Assembly: GCA_003211695.1 (NCBI GenBank)
Contig: QCSA01000003.1
Span: 31,761-95,760, forward strand
Length of the DNA: 64,000 bases
Reading direction: 5' to 3'
DNA from: Pelagibacteraceae bacterium AG-464-P07
Lineage (GTDB): Bacteria; Pseudomonadota; Alphaproteobacteria; Pelagibacterales; Pelagibacteraceae
Part shown: in pieces, positions 49,376-59,503 of the stretch
Position numbering within the stretch: the first letter of the stretch is position 1
Layout of the letters: each line of letters opens with the position of its first letter
Notes under the pieces: generated by a model
Databases searched by the model: none
Told to the model about the DNA's origin: nothing
The model's input: the letters and a program-made list of their open reading frames with translations, nothing else
Made by a program: the position numbers and the translations under genes

Positions 49376-50038
49376 ATGGAATTTTTAAATTCTTTAAAAA
49401 TACGATCAAAATTTCATAAAATGCCATTTGACCACTGGGAACTAAACAAACCTTTAACCAAAAATTCTATTAAGGAAATATGTGACGTAAATATCGTAAA
49501 TTTGAAAGAATTAAAAATTGGTTACGATGGAACACGAGCAATTGATGGTGGAGAAGGAAAATTTAGAGAGGGTATATCCAGCGGGGGAGAGGCACTTAAA
49601 TTTAGATGCTTTATTGAAAAAGATAATTCAATAAATTTTCCAAATCTTACAAGTTTAATTGATGAACTTAGATTGAAAGAAACTTATCAATATATTAGTG
49701 AGTTGATAAAAAAAAATCTTTCAAACTCATATGTCAGAATTGAAGCTATATGTGACCGACAAGGATTTTGGCTGAAACCGCATTGCGATATCAAAGAAAA
49801 ACTGATTTCATGCCTTTTGTTTGCGAATCCATTTAATGAATCGGAGGATTTGGGAACAGATTTTTATGATGAAAAAATGAATAAAGTGAAGACGGTGCCA
49901 TACAAAGATAATTACGGATATTTTTTTTCAAGTGGCTCCAATACTTGGCATGGAATGGAAAAAAAAGAGATCAAAAAAGAGAGAAGATGTTTACAGGTCA
50001 ACTATGTAACTTTTAAAACTGACTGGCCAGTTGATTAA
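49376..50038 (+). CDS. 2-oxoglutarate-Fe(II) oxygenase family protein
   Basis: A 220-residue protein whose metal site resembles the prolyl-hydroxylase-like double-stranded beta helix: HCDIKEKLISCLLFANPF gives the HxD pair (about 143-145), and NTWHGMEKKEIKKERRCLQVNY gives the distal His and the 2OG-binding Arg. The rest of the sequence has no motif I can name. Its coupling to the ELM1-like gene suggests modification of a sugar or lipid in the envelope, but the substrate is unknown. Stop overlaps the convergent carB fragment by 4 bp. Confidence 0.72.
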   Translation: MEFLNSLKIRSKFHKMPFDHWELNKPLTKNSIKEICDVNIVNLKELKIGYDGTRAIDGGEGKFREGISSGGEALKFRCFIEKDNSINFPNLTSLIDELRLKETYQYISELIKKNLSNSYVRIEAICDRQGFWLKPHCDIKEKLISCLLFANPFNESEDLGTDFYDEKMNKVKTVPYKDNYGYFFSSGSNTWHGMEKKEIKKERRCLQVNYVTFKTDWPVD

Positions 50039-50370
50039 TGAAAGATATTTTGGATTGCTTTAACATTCATTTTTTTTGATTTAAGAGATTTAATACCTTC
50101 TAAACAAGCATAAGCAGTAGACATATTTGTACAATATGGAACTTTATTAATTAATGTTGCTCTTCTTAAGGAAGTTGAATCTTGAACACGATAGGTGCGC
50201 TTTCCACCCCCAGTATTGATTACTAAGGCAATTTTTTTTGCATTTAGTATATCAACAATATGAGGAGAGCCTCCACTTACTTTATTTACCTTTTTACATT
50301 TTATGCCATTTTTTTTTATTATATTTGCAGTACCTTTGGTCCCACATAATGTAAAATTTAATTCAACCAA
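50035..50370 (-). CDS. carB: Carbamoyl-phosphate synthase large chain, C-terminal MGS domain (split off by frameshift)
   Basis: 111 residues forming the methylglyoxal-synthase-like allosteric domain of CarB, beginning [19 protein letters not shown] and including [14 protein letters not shown] and the RDSxSLRRATL-like segment. It continues the upstream carB reading with a one-base shift at a run of eight A residues (50371-50378). A TTG at 50370 could serve as a separate start. Removing one A would join it seamlessly to carB: LAKK then LVELNF. It is either a real frameshift, a slippage-rescued gene or a sequence error. Confidence 0.85.
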   Translation of the reverse strand: MVELNFTLCGTKGTANIIKKNGIKCKKVNKVSGGSPHIVDILNAKKIALVINTGGGKRTYRVQDSTSLRRATLINKVPYCTNMSTAYACLEGIKSLKSKKMNVKAIQNIFH

Positions 50371-53266
50371 TTTTTTTTGCTAAATTTATGCCTTCATTTT
50401 TATGTTTGTCTTGTAAAGAAATAAATGCCAACCCTCTTGTTGGCAATGAATTTCCAGCAGCAATTTGACTTTTAGCAAATGCAAGTCCAAAATCTTTATC
50501 TAATCCCATTACCTCTCCCGTAGATTTCATTTCAGGGCCTAGCAATACATCAACGTTTGGAAATTTATTAAATGGAAAAACAGCTTCTTTCACAGCAAAC
50601 ATATTTTTGTTTTGATTTATTAAATTAAATTCTGATAGTTTTTTACCAGCCATTACTCTTGAAGCAATTTTAGCTAAAGGAATTCCTTTAGCCTTTGAAA
50701 CAAACGGAACAGTTCTGCTAGCTCTTGGGTTAACTTCAATTACATAAATTTCGTCATTTTTTATTGCAAACTGTACATTCATAAAACCTTTTATTTTTAG
50801 CGCTAATGCTAATTTTTTTGTTTGATTTTTAATTTCGACTATTAATTTTTCCTTAATAGATACTGGAGGCAGACAACATGCCGAGTCACCCGAGTGAATA
50901 CCAGCTTCCTCAATGTGTTGCATTATCCCGGCAACAAATACTTCATCACCATCTGAAATGGCGTCAACATCAACCTCCATTGCATGATTAATAAATTTAT
51001 CGATTAATATTGGGTTGTTTTCTGTAGCTTTAAAAGCTTCTTCCACAAAATTTTTTAGTTCATTTTTTTCATGAACTATTTCCATTGCTCTACCACCCAA
51101 AACATATGATGGTCGAACAACTAAAGGTAGACCAATTCTTTCAGAGATTTTGATTGCTTGATTATAAGATTTTGCAATTCCGCTTTCTGCTTGTTTCAGT
51201 TTTAATCTATCCAGAAGATTTTTAAATCTTTCCCTATCCTCAGCTAAATCTATGGAGATGTATTGAGTACCAAGAATTGGTAGTTTATTTTCGTGTAAAA
51301 ATTTAGCAAGTTTAATGGGTGTTTGGCCACCGAATTGCGTAATTATTCCAAGTAAATTACCCTTTCCTTTTTCTCTATTGATAATATTGTTAACGTATTC
51401 TTCTGCAAGAGGTTCAAAGTAAAGTCTATCACTTGTATCGTAGTCTGTTGAAACTGTTTCAGGATTACAATTAATCATAATTGTTTCAAAACCTACTTCT
51501 CTAAGAGCAAAACTTGCTTGGCAACAACAATAATCAAATTCTATTCCTTGACCAATACGATTTGGTCCACCTCCTAGGATTATTATTTTTCTTTTTGAAG
51601 ATGGATTTGCCTCGCATTCTGATTTAATTGAAAAACTTCTTTGATAGGTTGAATACATATACGGTGTAAAAGACTTAAATTCGGCAGCACATGTGTCGAC
51701 TTTTTTAAAAACAGGAATTACTTTAAGAGCGGTTCTTTTTTTTCTAACTATAGTTTCGGGAATTTTTGTTAATTGTGATAATTTTTTATCTGAAAAACCT
51801 ATTGATTTAATTCTATTAAATTCAACATAATTTTTAGGTAAACCAATTTTCATAATTTCATTTTCTGTATCTACAATTTCCTTAACTTGTTCTAAAAACC
51901 AATTGTCTATTTTTGATAGTCTTTGTATTTTTTTGATATTTATTTTTTTTCTAAAGGCCTCAGCTACCAATAATATTTTATCAGGAATATTTTCTTTAAG
52001 TTTTTTTTCTATCTGATTTTTATTAAGTTGAAAAATTTTATCTAAACCTGAAAAACCAATCTCTAAAGATACCAATGCTTTCTGTAAAGACTCTTTAAAA
52101 TTTCTTCCTATTGCCATTGCTTCTCCAACTGACTTCATAGAAGTTCCAAGATTAGCTGGCGTAGTTGAAAATTTTTCAAAAGTAAATCTTGGAATTTTTG
52201 TTACAACGTAATCTATGGTAGGCTCAAAAGAAGCTGGTGTTGTTTTTGTAATTTCATTTTTTAATTCATCTAATGTATAACCCACAGCAAGTTTAGTGGC
52301 GACTTTTGCAATTGGAAACCCAGTTGCTTTAGAGGCAAGAGCTGAAGATCTTGAAACTCTTGGATTCATTTCTATAATTACCATTCTTCCGTCTTTAGGA
52401 TTGATTGCAAATTGGACATTTGATCCACCAGTCTCGACACCAATCTTTCTAAGGCATGCAATTGAAGCATTTCTCATAACTTGATATTCTTTATCAGTTA
52501 AAGTTAGAGCTGGAGCTATAGTCACAGAGTCTCCTGTATGAATTCCCATAGGGTCAACATTTTCAATTGAACATATAATTATACAGTTGTCTTTTTTATC
52601 TCTTACCACTTCCATTTCAAATTCTTTCCAGCCCTCTAAACACTCTTCAATTAAAACTTGATTTGCAGGAGATTCATTCAAACCATCTTTAACTATCTTG
52701 AAAAAATCTTTTTTATTTTTTGCAATACCACCTCCCAGTCCACCAAGAGTAAAAGAAGGTCTAATTATTGCTGGCAAGCCAATTTTTTTTAAAACTTTTT
52801 CAGCTTCCTTAGTATTTTTGGCAATCTTTGAATTGGGTAAATCTAGCCCTATATCAAACATATTTTGTCTAAATTTTTTTCTATCTTCGGCATTTGAAAT
52901 TGCTTTGGATTTTGCTCCTATAAGTTCAATTTTATATTTTTTTAAAATACCTTTTTTTTCTGCTTCCATTGCTAAGTTCAAAGCAGTTTGGCCACCCATT
53001 GTAGGAAGTATGGCATCGGGCCTCTCTTTTTTAAGAATTTTTTCTAAAACTTCTATAGTTATTGGCTCAATATAAGTTTTATCTGCAACATCCGGATCAG
53101 TCATAATTGTTGCTGGGTTTGAATTTATTAAAATAACTTTATATCCTTCATCCTTTAAGGCTTTACACGCTTGTGTTCCCGAATAATCAAATTCACATGC
53201 TTGACCAATGATTATTGGTCCAGCACCAACTACTAAAATTTTTTTAAGATCTTTTCTTTTTGGCAT
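50363..53266 (-). CDS. carB: Carbamoyl-phosphate synthase large chain, missing its last domain
   Basis: Makes carbamoyl phosphate for pyrimidines and arginine. Two homologous ATP-grasp halves are visible: [22 protein letters not shown] at the start and [22 protein letters not shown] near residue 560, with [13 protein letters not shown] and [13 protein letters not shown] as ATP loops. Normal length is about 1070 residues; this frame stops after 967, immediately before the allosteric domain, at LAKKIG. The missing part lies in the next frame at 50035-50370. The synthetic and channel domains are complete, so activity is possible without full ornithine/UMP control. It overlaps carA by 23 bp. Confidence 0.95.
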   Translation of the reverse strand: MPKRKDLKKILVVGAGPIIIGQACEFDYSGTQACKALKDEGYKVILINSNPATIMTDPDVADKTYIEPITIEVLEKILKKERPDAILPTMGGQTALNLAMEAEKKGILKKYKIELIGAKSKAISNAEDRKKFRQNMFDIGLDLPNSKIAKNTKEAEKVLKKIGLPAIIRPSFTLGGLGGGIAKNKKDFFKIVKDGLNESPANQVLIEECLEGWKEFEMEVVRDKKDNCIIICSIENVDPMGIHTGDSVTIAPALTLTDKEYQVMRNASIACLRKIGVETGGSNVQFAINPKDGRMVIIEMNPRVSRSSALASKATGFPIAKVATKLAVGYTLDELKNEITKTTPASFEPTIDYVVTKIPRFTFEKFSTTPANLGTSMKSVGEAMAIGRNFKESLQKALVSLEIGFSGLDKIFQLNKNQIEKKLKENIPDKILLVAEAFRKKINIKKIQRLSKIDNWFLEQVKEIVDTENEIMKIGLPKNYVEFNRIKSIGFSDKKLSQLTKIPETIVRKKRTALKVIPVFKKVDTCAAEFKSFTPYMYSTYQRSFSIKSECEANPSSKRKIIILGGGPNRIGQGIEFDYCCCQASFALREVGFETIMINCNPETVSTDYDTSDRLYFEPLAEEYVNNIINREKGKGNLLGIITQFGGQTPIKLAKFLHENKLPILGTQYISIDLAEDRERFKNLLDRLKLKQAESGIAKSYNQAIKISERIGLPLVVRPSYVLGGRAMEIVHEKNELKNFVEEAFKATENNPILIDKFINHAMEVDVDAISDGDEVFVAGIMQHIEEAGIHSGDSACCLPPVSIKEKLIVEIKNQTKKLALALKIKGFMNVQFAIKNDEIYVIEVNPRASRTVPFVSKAKGIPLAKIASRVMAGKKLSEFNLINQNKNMFAVKEAVFPFNKFPNVDVLLGPEMKSTGEVMGLDKDFGLAFAKSQIAAGNSLPTRGLAFISLQDKHKNEGINLAKKIG

Positions 53267-54458
53267 TTTTTTTCATATTGTTAATAAATTCTTGAAATAA
53301 ATAAACACTGTCTTGTGGACCAGGATTAGACTCCGGGTGATATTGAACAGAGAAAACAGGTTTATTTTTTAATCTGATCCCCTCAATACAGTTATCAAAT
53401 AATGATTTATGAGTGACCTCAATATTCTTTGGTAAACTTTCTTTGATAATTTCAAAACCATGATTTTGACTTGTAATTTCTACATTACTTTTAATTAAAT
53501 TTTTGACTGGATGATTAGCGCCTCTATGCCCAAGTTTCATTTTTTTTGTTTTTGCATCAAGTGCTAGCGCAAGTATTTGATGACCAAGACAAATTCCAAA
53601 AATAGGTATTTCCTCTTTAATTAATTTTTTAATAATTCCAATTGCATATTTTCCTGTTGCCGCTGGATCACCAGGGCCGTTAGATAAAAATATACCATCA
53701 GGTTTCATTTTTAATATTTTTATCGCACTTGTTTTACAAGAAACAATATTAACTTCACATTTAAAATCAGAAAAATATCTTAAAATATTTTTTTTGATTC
53801 CATAGTCAATTGCTACAACTTTGAATGATTTAATTTTATTTTTTAAAAATCGACTTTCTTTTTTCCAGGTTTTAAAACCTGCCCATTTATAATTTTTTTT
53901 AGTTGTAACTTTTCCTGCTAAATCTAAGTTTTTTAAACCACTCCATTTAATTGATAAATTTGTTAATTTATTAATGTTAAATTTTCCTTTTTTGGAAAAA
54001 GAAATAGTTCCTTTCGGAGCCCCTTTATCTCTTATAAAGTTTGTTAAACTTCTAGTATCAAGACCAGTAATACCTACTATTTTATTTTTTTTTAACCAGT
54101 TATCTAAATGTTTTAAAGCTCTATAGTTTGATGGGTTTGAAATTTCAGAATTAAAAATTACTCCTCTGGTCCAAATTTTATCAGATTCATGATCATCATC
54201 ATTTGTTCCAACATTGCCAATGTGGGGAAAGGTAAAATTAATAATTTGACCAGCGTATGAAGGGTCAGTGATTATTTCCTGATAACCGGTTATGGAAGTA
54301 TTGAAGCAAACTTCACCAGTTGCAATTCCCTCGAAACCAAATCCTAATCCCTGGAAAAAACTTCCATCCTCTAAAACTAGTACCCCTGTGGGATTAATCT
54401 TTTTAAGATTATCTTTTTTTAAATAGTCTGAATTTGTTTTTACTTCCAACAAATACAA
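53244..54458 (-). CDS. carA: Carbamoyl-phosphate synthase small chain (glutaminase)
   Basis: Hydrolyses glutamine and feeds ammonia to CarB. N-terminal domain: [37 protein letters not shown]-terminal class I glutaminase with the nucleophile in [23 protein letters not shown] and the His/Glu in [14 protein letters not shown]. 404 residues. The start at 54458 is a TTG and uncertain; no in-frame ATG exists before the conserved domain. It overlaps carB by 23 bp. A 12-bp perfect palindrome lies across the start. Confidence 0.94.
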   Translation of the reverse strand: MYLLEVKTNSDYLKKDNLKKINPTGVLVLEDGSFFQGLGFGFEGIATGEVCFNTSITGYQEIITDPSYAGQIINFTFPHIGNVGTNDDDHESDKIWTRGVIFNSEISNPSNYRALKHLDNWLKKNKIVGITGLDTRSLTNFIRDKGAPKGTISFSKKGKFNINKLTNLSIKWSGLKNLDLAGKVTTKKNYKWAGFKTWKKESRFLKNKIKSFKVVAIDYGIKKNILRYFSDFKCEVNIVSCKTSAIKILKMKPDGIFLSNGPGDPAATGKYAIGIIKKLIKEEIPIFGICLGHQILALALDAKTKKMKLGHRGANHPVKNLIKSNVEITSQNHGFEIIKESLPKNIEVTHKSLFDNCIEGIRLKNKPVFSVQYHPESNPGPQDSVYLFQEFINNMKKNAKKKRS

Positions 54459-54468
54459 CTCATGAGTT
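54457..54468. promoter_or_regulatory. 12-bp palindrome at the carA start
   Basis: AACTCATGAGTT is a perfect palindrome in the 134-bp gap between the divergent carA and yqeY genes, overlapping the proposed carA TTG start by 2 bp. It could be an operator for carAB, but a 12-bp palindrome can arise by chance and no second copy was noticed in the window. Confidence 0.25.
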
Positions 54469-54592
54469 ATAGATTATTACAATAAAACATGATTTTCGCA
54501 ACTTAAGTGATTAACTATATTGGGTCAAGTAACTTAATTTTTTCTTTTGAAGATTTTATTTTATTAAAGTAGATTCGGTTCTTCTAAAAATC

Positions 54593-55051
54593 ATGTCTCT
54601 TAGAACTGAAATAGAAACAAAGTTGCAGAGCGCACAGAAAGAGAAAAATAAGTTGCAAATTTCAACTTTGCGACTGATTTTGGCAGCTATAAAAGACAGA
54701 GATATTGTCGCCAGAACCTCTGATAATAGAGAGGGAATTAAAGATGAAGATATTAAACGACTCTTAAAAAAAATGATTAAACAAGGAAATGAATCAATTG
54801 AAATTTATAAAAAAAATAATCGAACCGATCTTTTAGAAATAGAAAAAGGAGAGGTTAAAATAATTAGCACTTTTTTACCAAAACAAATGAACGAAGCAGA
54901 AACGATAAAGATCTGCAAAGAAACTATTCAATCAATAAAGGCTCAAGGACCTAAGGATATTGGCAAAGTTATTGGTGCAATAAAGAAAAAATATTCAGAT
55001 GTATTAGATTTTGCAAAAGTGGGAATATTGGTAAAAGAAATATTGAAATAA
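54593..55051 (+). CDS. yqeY: GatB/YqeY domain protein
   Basis: 152 residues of the YqeY family, related to the tail domain of the GatB amidotransferase subunit and thought to bind tRNA. Motifs: STLRLILAAIKDRDIVAR, MIKQGNESIEIYKKNNRTDLLEIEKGEV, LPKQMNEAE and the final GKVIGAIKKKYSDVLDFAKVG. It leads the yqeY-dnaG-rpoD group, an arrangement common in alphaproteobacteria. Confidence 0.9.
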   Translation: MSLRTEIETKLQSAQKEKNKLQISTLRLILAAIKDRDIVARTSDNREGIKDEDIKRLLKKMIKQGNESIEIYKKNNRTDLLEIEKGEVKIISTFLPKQMNEAETIKICKETIQSIKAQGPKDIGKVIGAIKKKYSDVLDFAKVGILVKEILK

Positions 55052-55061
55052 ACTAGGCTAA

Positions 55062-56852
55062 ATGAAATATCCGAAAGAATATCTTGAAGAAATTAAAAGT
55101 AGATTAAAAGTTTCAACAGTAGTTAGCCGGTCGGTTAATTTAAAAAAGAGAGGCAAAGAATTCATTGGAATTTCTCCATTTACTAATGAAAAAACACCCT
55201 CTTTTACAGTAAATGATCAAAAGGGTTTTTATCATTGTTTTAGTTCCAATGAGCATGGAAATATTTTTGATTTTTTAATGAAAACAGCAAATATGAATTT
55301 TGGAGAGACGGTCAGAACATTAGCCGCTGATGCAGGATTACCAATTTATAAATTTACAAAATTAGACGAAGAGAGGGAAAAAAAATGGCAAACCTATTCA
55401 AAGATATTGGAAAAATATAAATCCTATTATCACAATGGACTCAAAAATAATAAATCAAAAGCGTTGGAATCCTATTTAATTAAAAGAGGTTTAACGGAAA
55501 AAGAGATTAATTATTTTGAAATTGGCTTTGTTCCTAAAGAAGCTTTTTTTTTTGAAAAATTAAAAAATGATTTTTCTGAATCAGATATTTTAAATTCAGG
55601 GCTTTTTTACTTTGATGAAAAAAATAAAAGATATATTGAGAGATTTAGGGAAAGAATATTATTTCCAATCAATGGTTTGACTGGATCAACTATTGCATTT
55701 GGAGGAAGAATTATTTCTAATCAAAAATTAGCAAAATATATTAATTCTCCAGAGACATTGTTTTTTAAAAAAGGCAATTCATTATTTAATTTAGACAAAA
55801 TTAGACATTCTTCATCAAGTTATGATGAGGTTTTTTTAGTAGAAGGTTACATGGATGTTATTACCTTAACAAAATATGGAATTTTAAATACAGTTGCAAA
55901 TTTAGGAACGGCACTAACGGAAAAACAGTCAGAAACAATATGGCGATTTTTTAATCACATAATTATATGTTTCGATGGGGACAAAAGCGGAGTAGACGCC
56001 GCTATTCGTGCCGCAGACAGACTATTAAGTATAATAAAACCTAATCTTAAAATATCTTTTCTTTTTTTACCCAACAATCAAGATCCAGATAATTTCGTTG
56101 GTGAAAACGGTAAGGAATATTTTTTATCATATGTAAATAAGAAAATTTCTATTTACGATTTAATTTGGAAACATCATTATAAGAATGTTGATATTGATCA
56201 ACCTTCATCTCTTGCTCAATTAGATAAAATATTAAGAGACCAATCAAACAAAATAAAAGATGATACTTTAAAAAAGTATACTAAAGAATTTTTCTTGAAT
56301 AAGTTATCTCAATTAACTCCTTTAACTAATAAAAAACAAAAAATAAATTTTAGAGCATATAGGGAAGCCAAGCCATTAAATTTAACAAAAGAAATATTTT
56401 CCATGAAAAAAAACTATAAAGAAGTTGAATTAAAAGAGTTCTCAATACTTTATTTGATTATCAATAATTTAAATATTTTTGAAAAAAAGATTGAGCTACT
56501 ATCAGAATTAAAACTCTATACTAAAATTTGTGTTGAATTTTTAAATAAAATAATTGATATTTTGACTTCAAATAAAACCTACGAAACAACTACTTTTAAA
56601 GAAAAATTCAAACGAACAAAATATTTTAATTTGATTAACGATATTAACACTTTTGTACCTGTAAAATTTATTTCAAAAATTAAAAAAGATGATGATGAGA
56701 TGTTATTAATTTTTGAAGAAATTAATAATGATCTAAAAAGATTTGAACTAAATCAAAAAATAAACAGCCTGGAGCAAAAAATGATCCAGGATATGAATGA
56801 AGAAACCTACAAGGAGTTATTAGACCTAAAAAGACAAGCAAATAGCGACTAA
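55062..56852 (+). CDS. dnaG: DNA primase with degenerate zinc-binding domain
   Basis: Synthesises RNA primers for replication. 596 residues. The TOPRIM catalytic core is intact: VFLVEGYMDVITL with the Glu, then CFDGDKSGVDAAIRA with the DxD Asp pair; the RNA polymerase domain has RERILFPINGLTGSTIAFGGR. The N-terminal CHC2-type zinc finger is altered: where the family has CPFH and HCFGC, this protein has SPFT (38-41) and HCFSS (58-62), so only Cys59 of four ligands remains. The C-terminal DnaB-binding domain is present. It lies between yqeY and rpoD. Confidence 0.95.
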   Translation: MKYPKEYLEEIKSRLKVSTVVSRSVNLKKRGKEFIGISPFTNEKTPSFTVNDQKGFYHCFSSNEHGNIFDFLMKTANMNFGETVRTLAADAGLPIYKFTKLDEEREKKWQTYSKILEKYKSYYHNGLKNNKSKALESYLIKRGLTEKEINYFEIGFVPKEAFFFEKLKNDFSESDILNSGLFYFDEKNKRYIERFRERILFPINGLTGSTIAFGGRIISNQKLAKYINSPETLFFKKGNSLFNLDKIRHSSSSYDEVFLVEGYMDVITLTKYGILNTVANLGTALTEKQSETIWRFFNHIIICFDGDKSGVDAAIRAADRLLSIIKPNLKISFLFLPNNQDPDNFVGENGKEYFLSYVNKKISIYDLIWKHHYKNVDIDQPSSLAQLDKILRDQSNKIKDDTLKKYTKEFFLNKLSQLTPLTNKKQKINFRAYREAKPLNLTKEIFSMKKNYKEVELKEFSILYLIINNLNIFEKKIELLSELKLYTKICVEFLNKIIDILTSNKTYETTTFKEKFKRTKYFNLINDINTFVPVKFISKIKKDDDEMLLIFEEINNDLKRFELNQKINSLEQKMIQDMNEETYKELLDLKRQANSD

Positions 56853-56910
56853 ATTAACAATAGATTTATAATATTTAATAATTATATAAGTCTAGATATT
56901 CAAAACTGCC

Positions 56911-58779
56911 ATGGAAAAAATTATTACAAAATCATTTGCGAGACTAATGGGCAGGGGTCTACACAGAGGCTTTATCACTTATGAAGAATTACGTAAGTCG
57001 TTAGGTAAAAGAAGAGGGACACAACAAAACTTAGAACAAGCTTTTTTTCATATTTTTGATAATAAAGTTACGTTAGTAGAAAAGAAATCTGAGTATAAAG
57101 TTATAAAAAAGAAAGAATCTGTATTAAGCGACGAAGACAAATTAGCAGACAAGAGTGATGATCCTATCAGAATGTACCTTAGAGAAATGGGGGGCGTGGA
57201 ACTTCTGTCTAGGGAAGGAGAAATAGCTATTGCAAAACGTATTGAGGCAGGACAAGAAGTAATGTTAAATGCATTAGCACAAAGTCCAATCACAGCAAGA
57301 AAAATTTTTGTATGGAATGAAAAAATTCTAAATGGTGAAATTCTAGTAAGAGAAATAATTGATATTGACACGAGCTACTTGGAATATGATAACAGTGATG
57401 CATCGGATACAGAAACTTCAAAGATTGAAAAAAAATTATCAATCAAAAATAAAGATAAACAAATAGAAAACAATAAAGAAGAATTAACCGCGGAAGCTAA
57501 TGAAGAAGATGAATTTAATCTTTCTTTGGCTGCAATGGAAAATGAGATTAAACCAAAAGTTTTAAAAACAATTTCTGAATTAAAGAAAAACTATAGCAAA
57601 CTAATAGAATATCAAACGGCAAAACTTGATGCAATATTAAATTCCAAAACATTCTCAATCTCAAAAGAAAAAACTTATAAAAAGATAGTTGATAAAATAG
57701 TTAAAAAAATAAATTCCTTACAGTTATCCCCATCAGAGCTTGAGCAGTTAGTGCAATCTCATTATGCAGAAAATAAAAAAATTTTATCTCTAGAAGGCGT
57801 ACTTCTCAGATTAGCGCAACAAAATAATATTTCAAGACAAGAATTTATTAAATTTTACGTTGGCAATGAAATCAATCCAAGATTAAAAAATTTTTTAAAT
57901 GAAAATAAAAAATGGAAATCTTTCTTTGCAAAAAATAAAAAGGAATTTTCATATACTCGGGACCGTTTGATTGAATTAAGCAAAAGACTAAGCATTTCAG
58001 TAGGAGACTTTAAAAAATTGGTAAGCAGAATACAAAAAGGTGAGAGAGAATCTAGGCTAGCTAAAAAAGAAATGGTTGAAGCTAATTTAAGATTAGTTAT
58101 TTCAATAGCCAAAAAATATACTAATAGAGGGCTACAATTCTTAGATCTGATTCAGGAAGGTAATATTGGTTTAATGAAAGCGGTAGATAAATTCGAATAC
58201 AGAAGAGGATACAAATTTTCCACTTATGCAACTTGGTGGATTAGACAAGCAATAACCCGCTCAATAGCTGATCAAGCTAGAACAATTAGAATTCCAGTTC
58301 ACATGATAGAAACTATAAATAAAATTATTAGAACACAGAGATTAATATTAAGTGAACATGGAAGGGAAGCAACACCAGAAGAATTGGCAAAAAAATTAAG
58401 AATGCCACTTGATAAAGTTAGAAAAGTTTTAAAAATATCTAAAGAACCTGTTTCTTTAGAACAACAAGTGGGAGACGAGGATGATAGTAGCTTGGGAGAT
58501 TTTATCGAAGATCAGAATGCTTTAATGCCTTTAGATCAAGCAATTAGATCCAATTTGAGTGCAGCCACAACAAAAATTTTAGCAACTTTAACTCCTAGAG
58601 AGGAAAGAGTATTAAGAATGAGATTTGGCGTTGGTATGAATACTGACCATACTTTAGAAGAAGTTGGTTTGCAGTTTTCAGTTACTAGAGAGAGAATAAG
58701 ACAAATTGAAGCCAAAGCTTTAAGAAAATTGAAACATCCAAGTAGATCAAAGCAGCTTAAGAGTTTTCTTGATAATTAA
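56911..58779 (+). CDS. rpoD: RNA polymerase primary sigma factor (sigma-70)
   Basis: Housekeeping sigma factor, 622 residues. Region 1.2 [29 protein letters not shown], a non-conserved acidic insertion rich in Asn/Glu/Lys (about 155-190), region 2 with [57 protein letters not shown] (about 393-449), region 3, and region 4 with [27 protein letters not shown]. All are canonical. It is followed by the orphan tRNA half and the island. Confidence 0.98.
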   Translation: MEKIITKSFARLMGRGLHRGFITYEELRKSLGKRRGTQQNLEQAFFHIFDNKVTLVEKKSEYKVIKKKESVLSDEDKLADKSDDPIRMYLREMGGVELLSREGEIAIAKRIEAGQEVMLNALAQSPITARKIFVWNEKILNGEILVREIIDIDTSYLEYDNSDASDTETSKIEKKLSIKNKDKQIENNKEELTAEANEEDEFNLSLAAMENEIKPKVLKTISELKKNYSKLIEYQTAKLDAILNSKTFSISKEKTYKKIVDKIVKKINSLQLSPSELEQLVQSHYAENKKILSLEGVLLRLAQQNNISRQEFIKFYVGNEINPRLKNFLNENKKWKSFFAKNKKEFSYTRDRLIELSKRLSISVGDFKKLVSRIQKGERESRLAKKEMVEANLRLVISIAKKYTNRGLQFLDLIQEGNIGLMKAVDKFEYRRGYKFSTYATWWIRQAITRSIADQARTIRIPVHMIETINKIIRTQRLILSEHGREATPEELAKKLRMPLDKVRKVLKISKEPVSLEQQVGDEDDSSLGDFIEDQNALMPLDQAIRSNLSAATTKILATLTPREERVLRMRFGVGMNTDHTLEEVGLQFSVTRERIRQIEAKALRKLKHPSRSKQLKSFLDN

Positions 58780-58831
58780 TTCATTGATTGAAGTTTATAA
58801 GAAAATCTCTAAATTCAATAATAAATGACAT

Positions 58832-58870
58832 GGGCCTGTAGCTCAGCTGGTTAGAGCAGTACACTCATAA
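58832..58870 (+). pseudogene. Orphan 5' half of tRNA(CAU), left attachment site
   Basis: 39 bp identical to positions 1-39 of the complete tRNA at 63495: acceptor 5' strand, D arm and anticodon stem 5' strand through the loop CTCATAA. Sequence then departs from tRNA. It cannot fold as a tRNA. It probably marks the original chromosomal gene, whose 3' half now lies at the right end. A plausible promoter upstream (TTGAAG 58788-58793, TAAATT 58810-58815, 16-bp spacing) may still transcribe it. Confidence 0.85.
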
Positions 58871-58890
58871 AGCCCTGAATACCCTATTCT

Positions 58891-58910
58891 CCACACCGAT
58901 CCACACCGAT
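58891..58910 (+). repeat. Tandem duplication CCACACCGAT x2
   Basis: Two exact adjacent copies of a 10-bp unit just inside the left end of the island, between the tRNA half and the arm-like repeats. No function is evident. It may bind an accessory protein in integration or be a simple slippage duplication. Confidence 0.5.
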
Positions 58911-58988
58911 CACCAGTGTTTTCATCTTACAATTCCGTTGCAGATAAGCCAATAATGAATATCTACTTAGTATTATGAAAGTTAAGAG

Positions 58989-59006
58989 TTGGGACCTGGT
59001 TGGGAT
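58989..59006 (+). repeat. Paired TTGGGAC repeat, left end of island (possible integrase arm sites)
   Basis: TTGGGAC (58989-58995) and TTGGGAT (59000-59006), 11 bp apart start to start, about 119 bp inside the left tRNA half. A near-identical pair lies at 63403-63420. Spacing of one helical turn and location next to an integrase N-terminal gene fit arm-type binding sites of a tyrosine recombinase. Confidence 0.55.
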
Positions 59007-59020
59007 TGAAAGAATAGAAA

Positions 59021-59446
59021 ATGAACAAAACAGTTAAACCTTTAAAATTCAACAATATAGAGATTAGAGATTTTATCTCTGATTTTAGTTATTTAGACAA
59101 AGAGGGGAAAATCAAACAGAAGAAGCACACTCTTACTCCTTTTAATGTCCCAAGGAACTCCCTCCTTAAAGGTTTACATCTTTATCAAGGAAAAGATAAC
59201 AAAGGGAATGTATCCAAGGACAAATATTTCTATGTCATTTACAAAGTAAAAGGGTCCCCAAAAACCATGTGGTATCCTCTTGGAAGATTTATTCCTGGTC
59301 AATATGGAGTTAGAGAAGTTGAAGAGGAACTAATAGCATTAAATAAAAAACATGCTGACAACAAAGGATACTGGATATCTTGTCCTCTTGAAGCCAAACG
59401 TAAAGCGAAAACTATAATCACAAATGACAGTGCCGTTGAAAAATAA
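59021..59446 (+). pseudogene. Integrase N-terminal (arm-binding-like) fragment
   Basis: 141 residues that resemble only the first domain of a tyrosine-type site-specific integrase: LLKGLHLYQGKDNKGNVSKD, then KYFYVIYKVKGSPKTMWYPLGRF and a helix VREVEEELIALNKKHADNKGYW, matching the K-x-F-x-V-x-Y-x-x-x-G...LG-x-F pattern and downstream helix of arm-binding domains. No catalytic R..H-x-x-R..Y domain follows; the frame stops at 59446 and no continuation was seen in other frames. It lies 15 bp after the arm-like repeats, the usual place for an integrase. The call is based on pattern resemblance. Confidence 0.5.
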
Positions 59447-59503
59447 AAAAAATAACAAATAAAATTATAATGAAAAAATTTAATTTTGCTATATATTTGT
59501 TTT

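Noticed and set aside
58891..58910. Tandem CCACACCGAT as a possible CRISPR or iteron
   Set aside because: Only two adjacent 10-bp copies with no spacers and no replication gene nearby.
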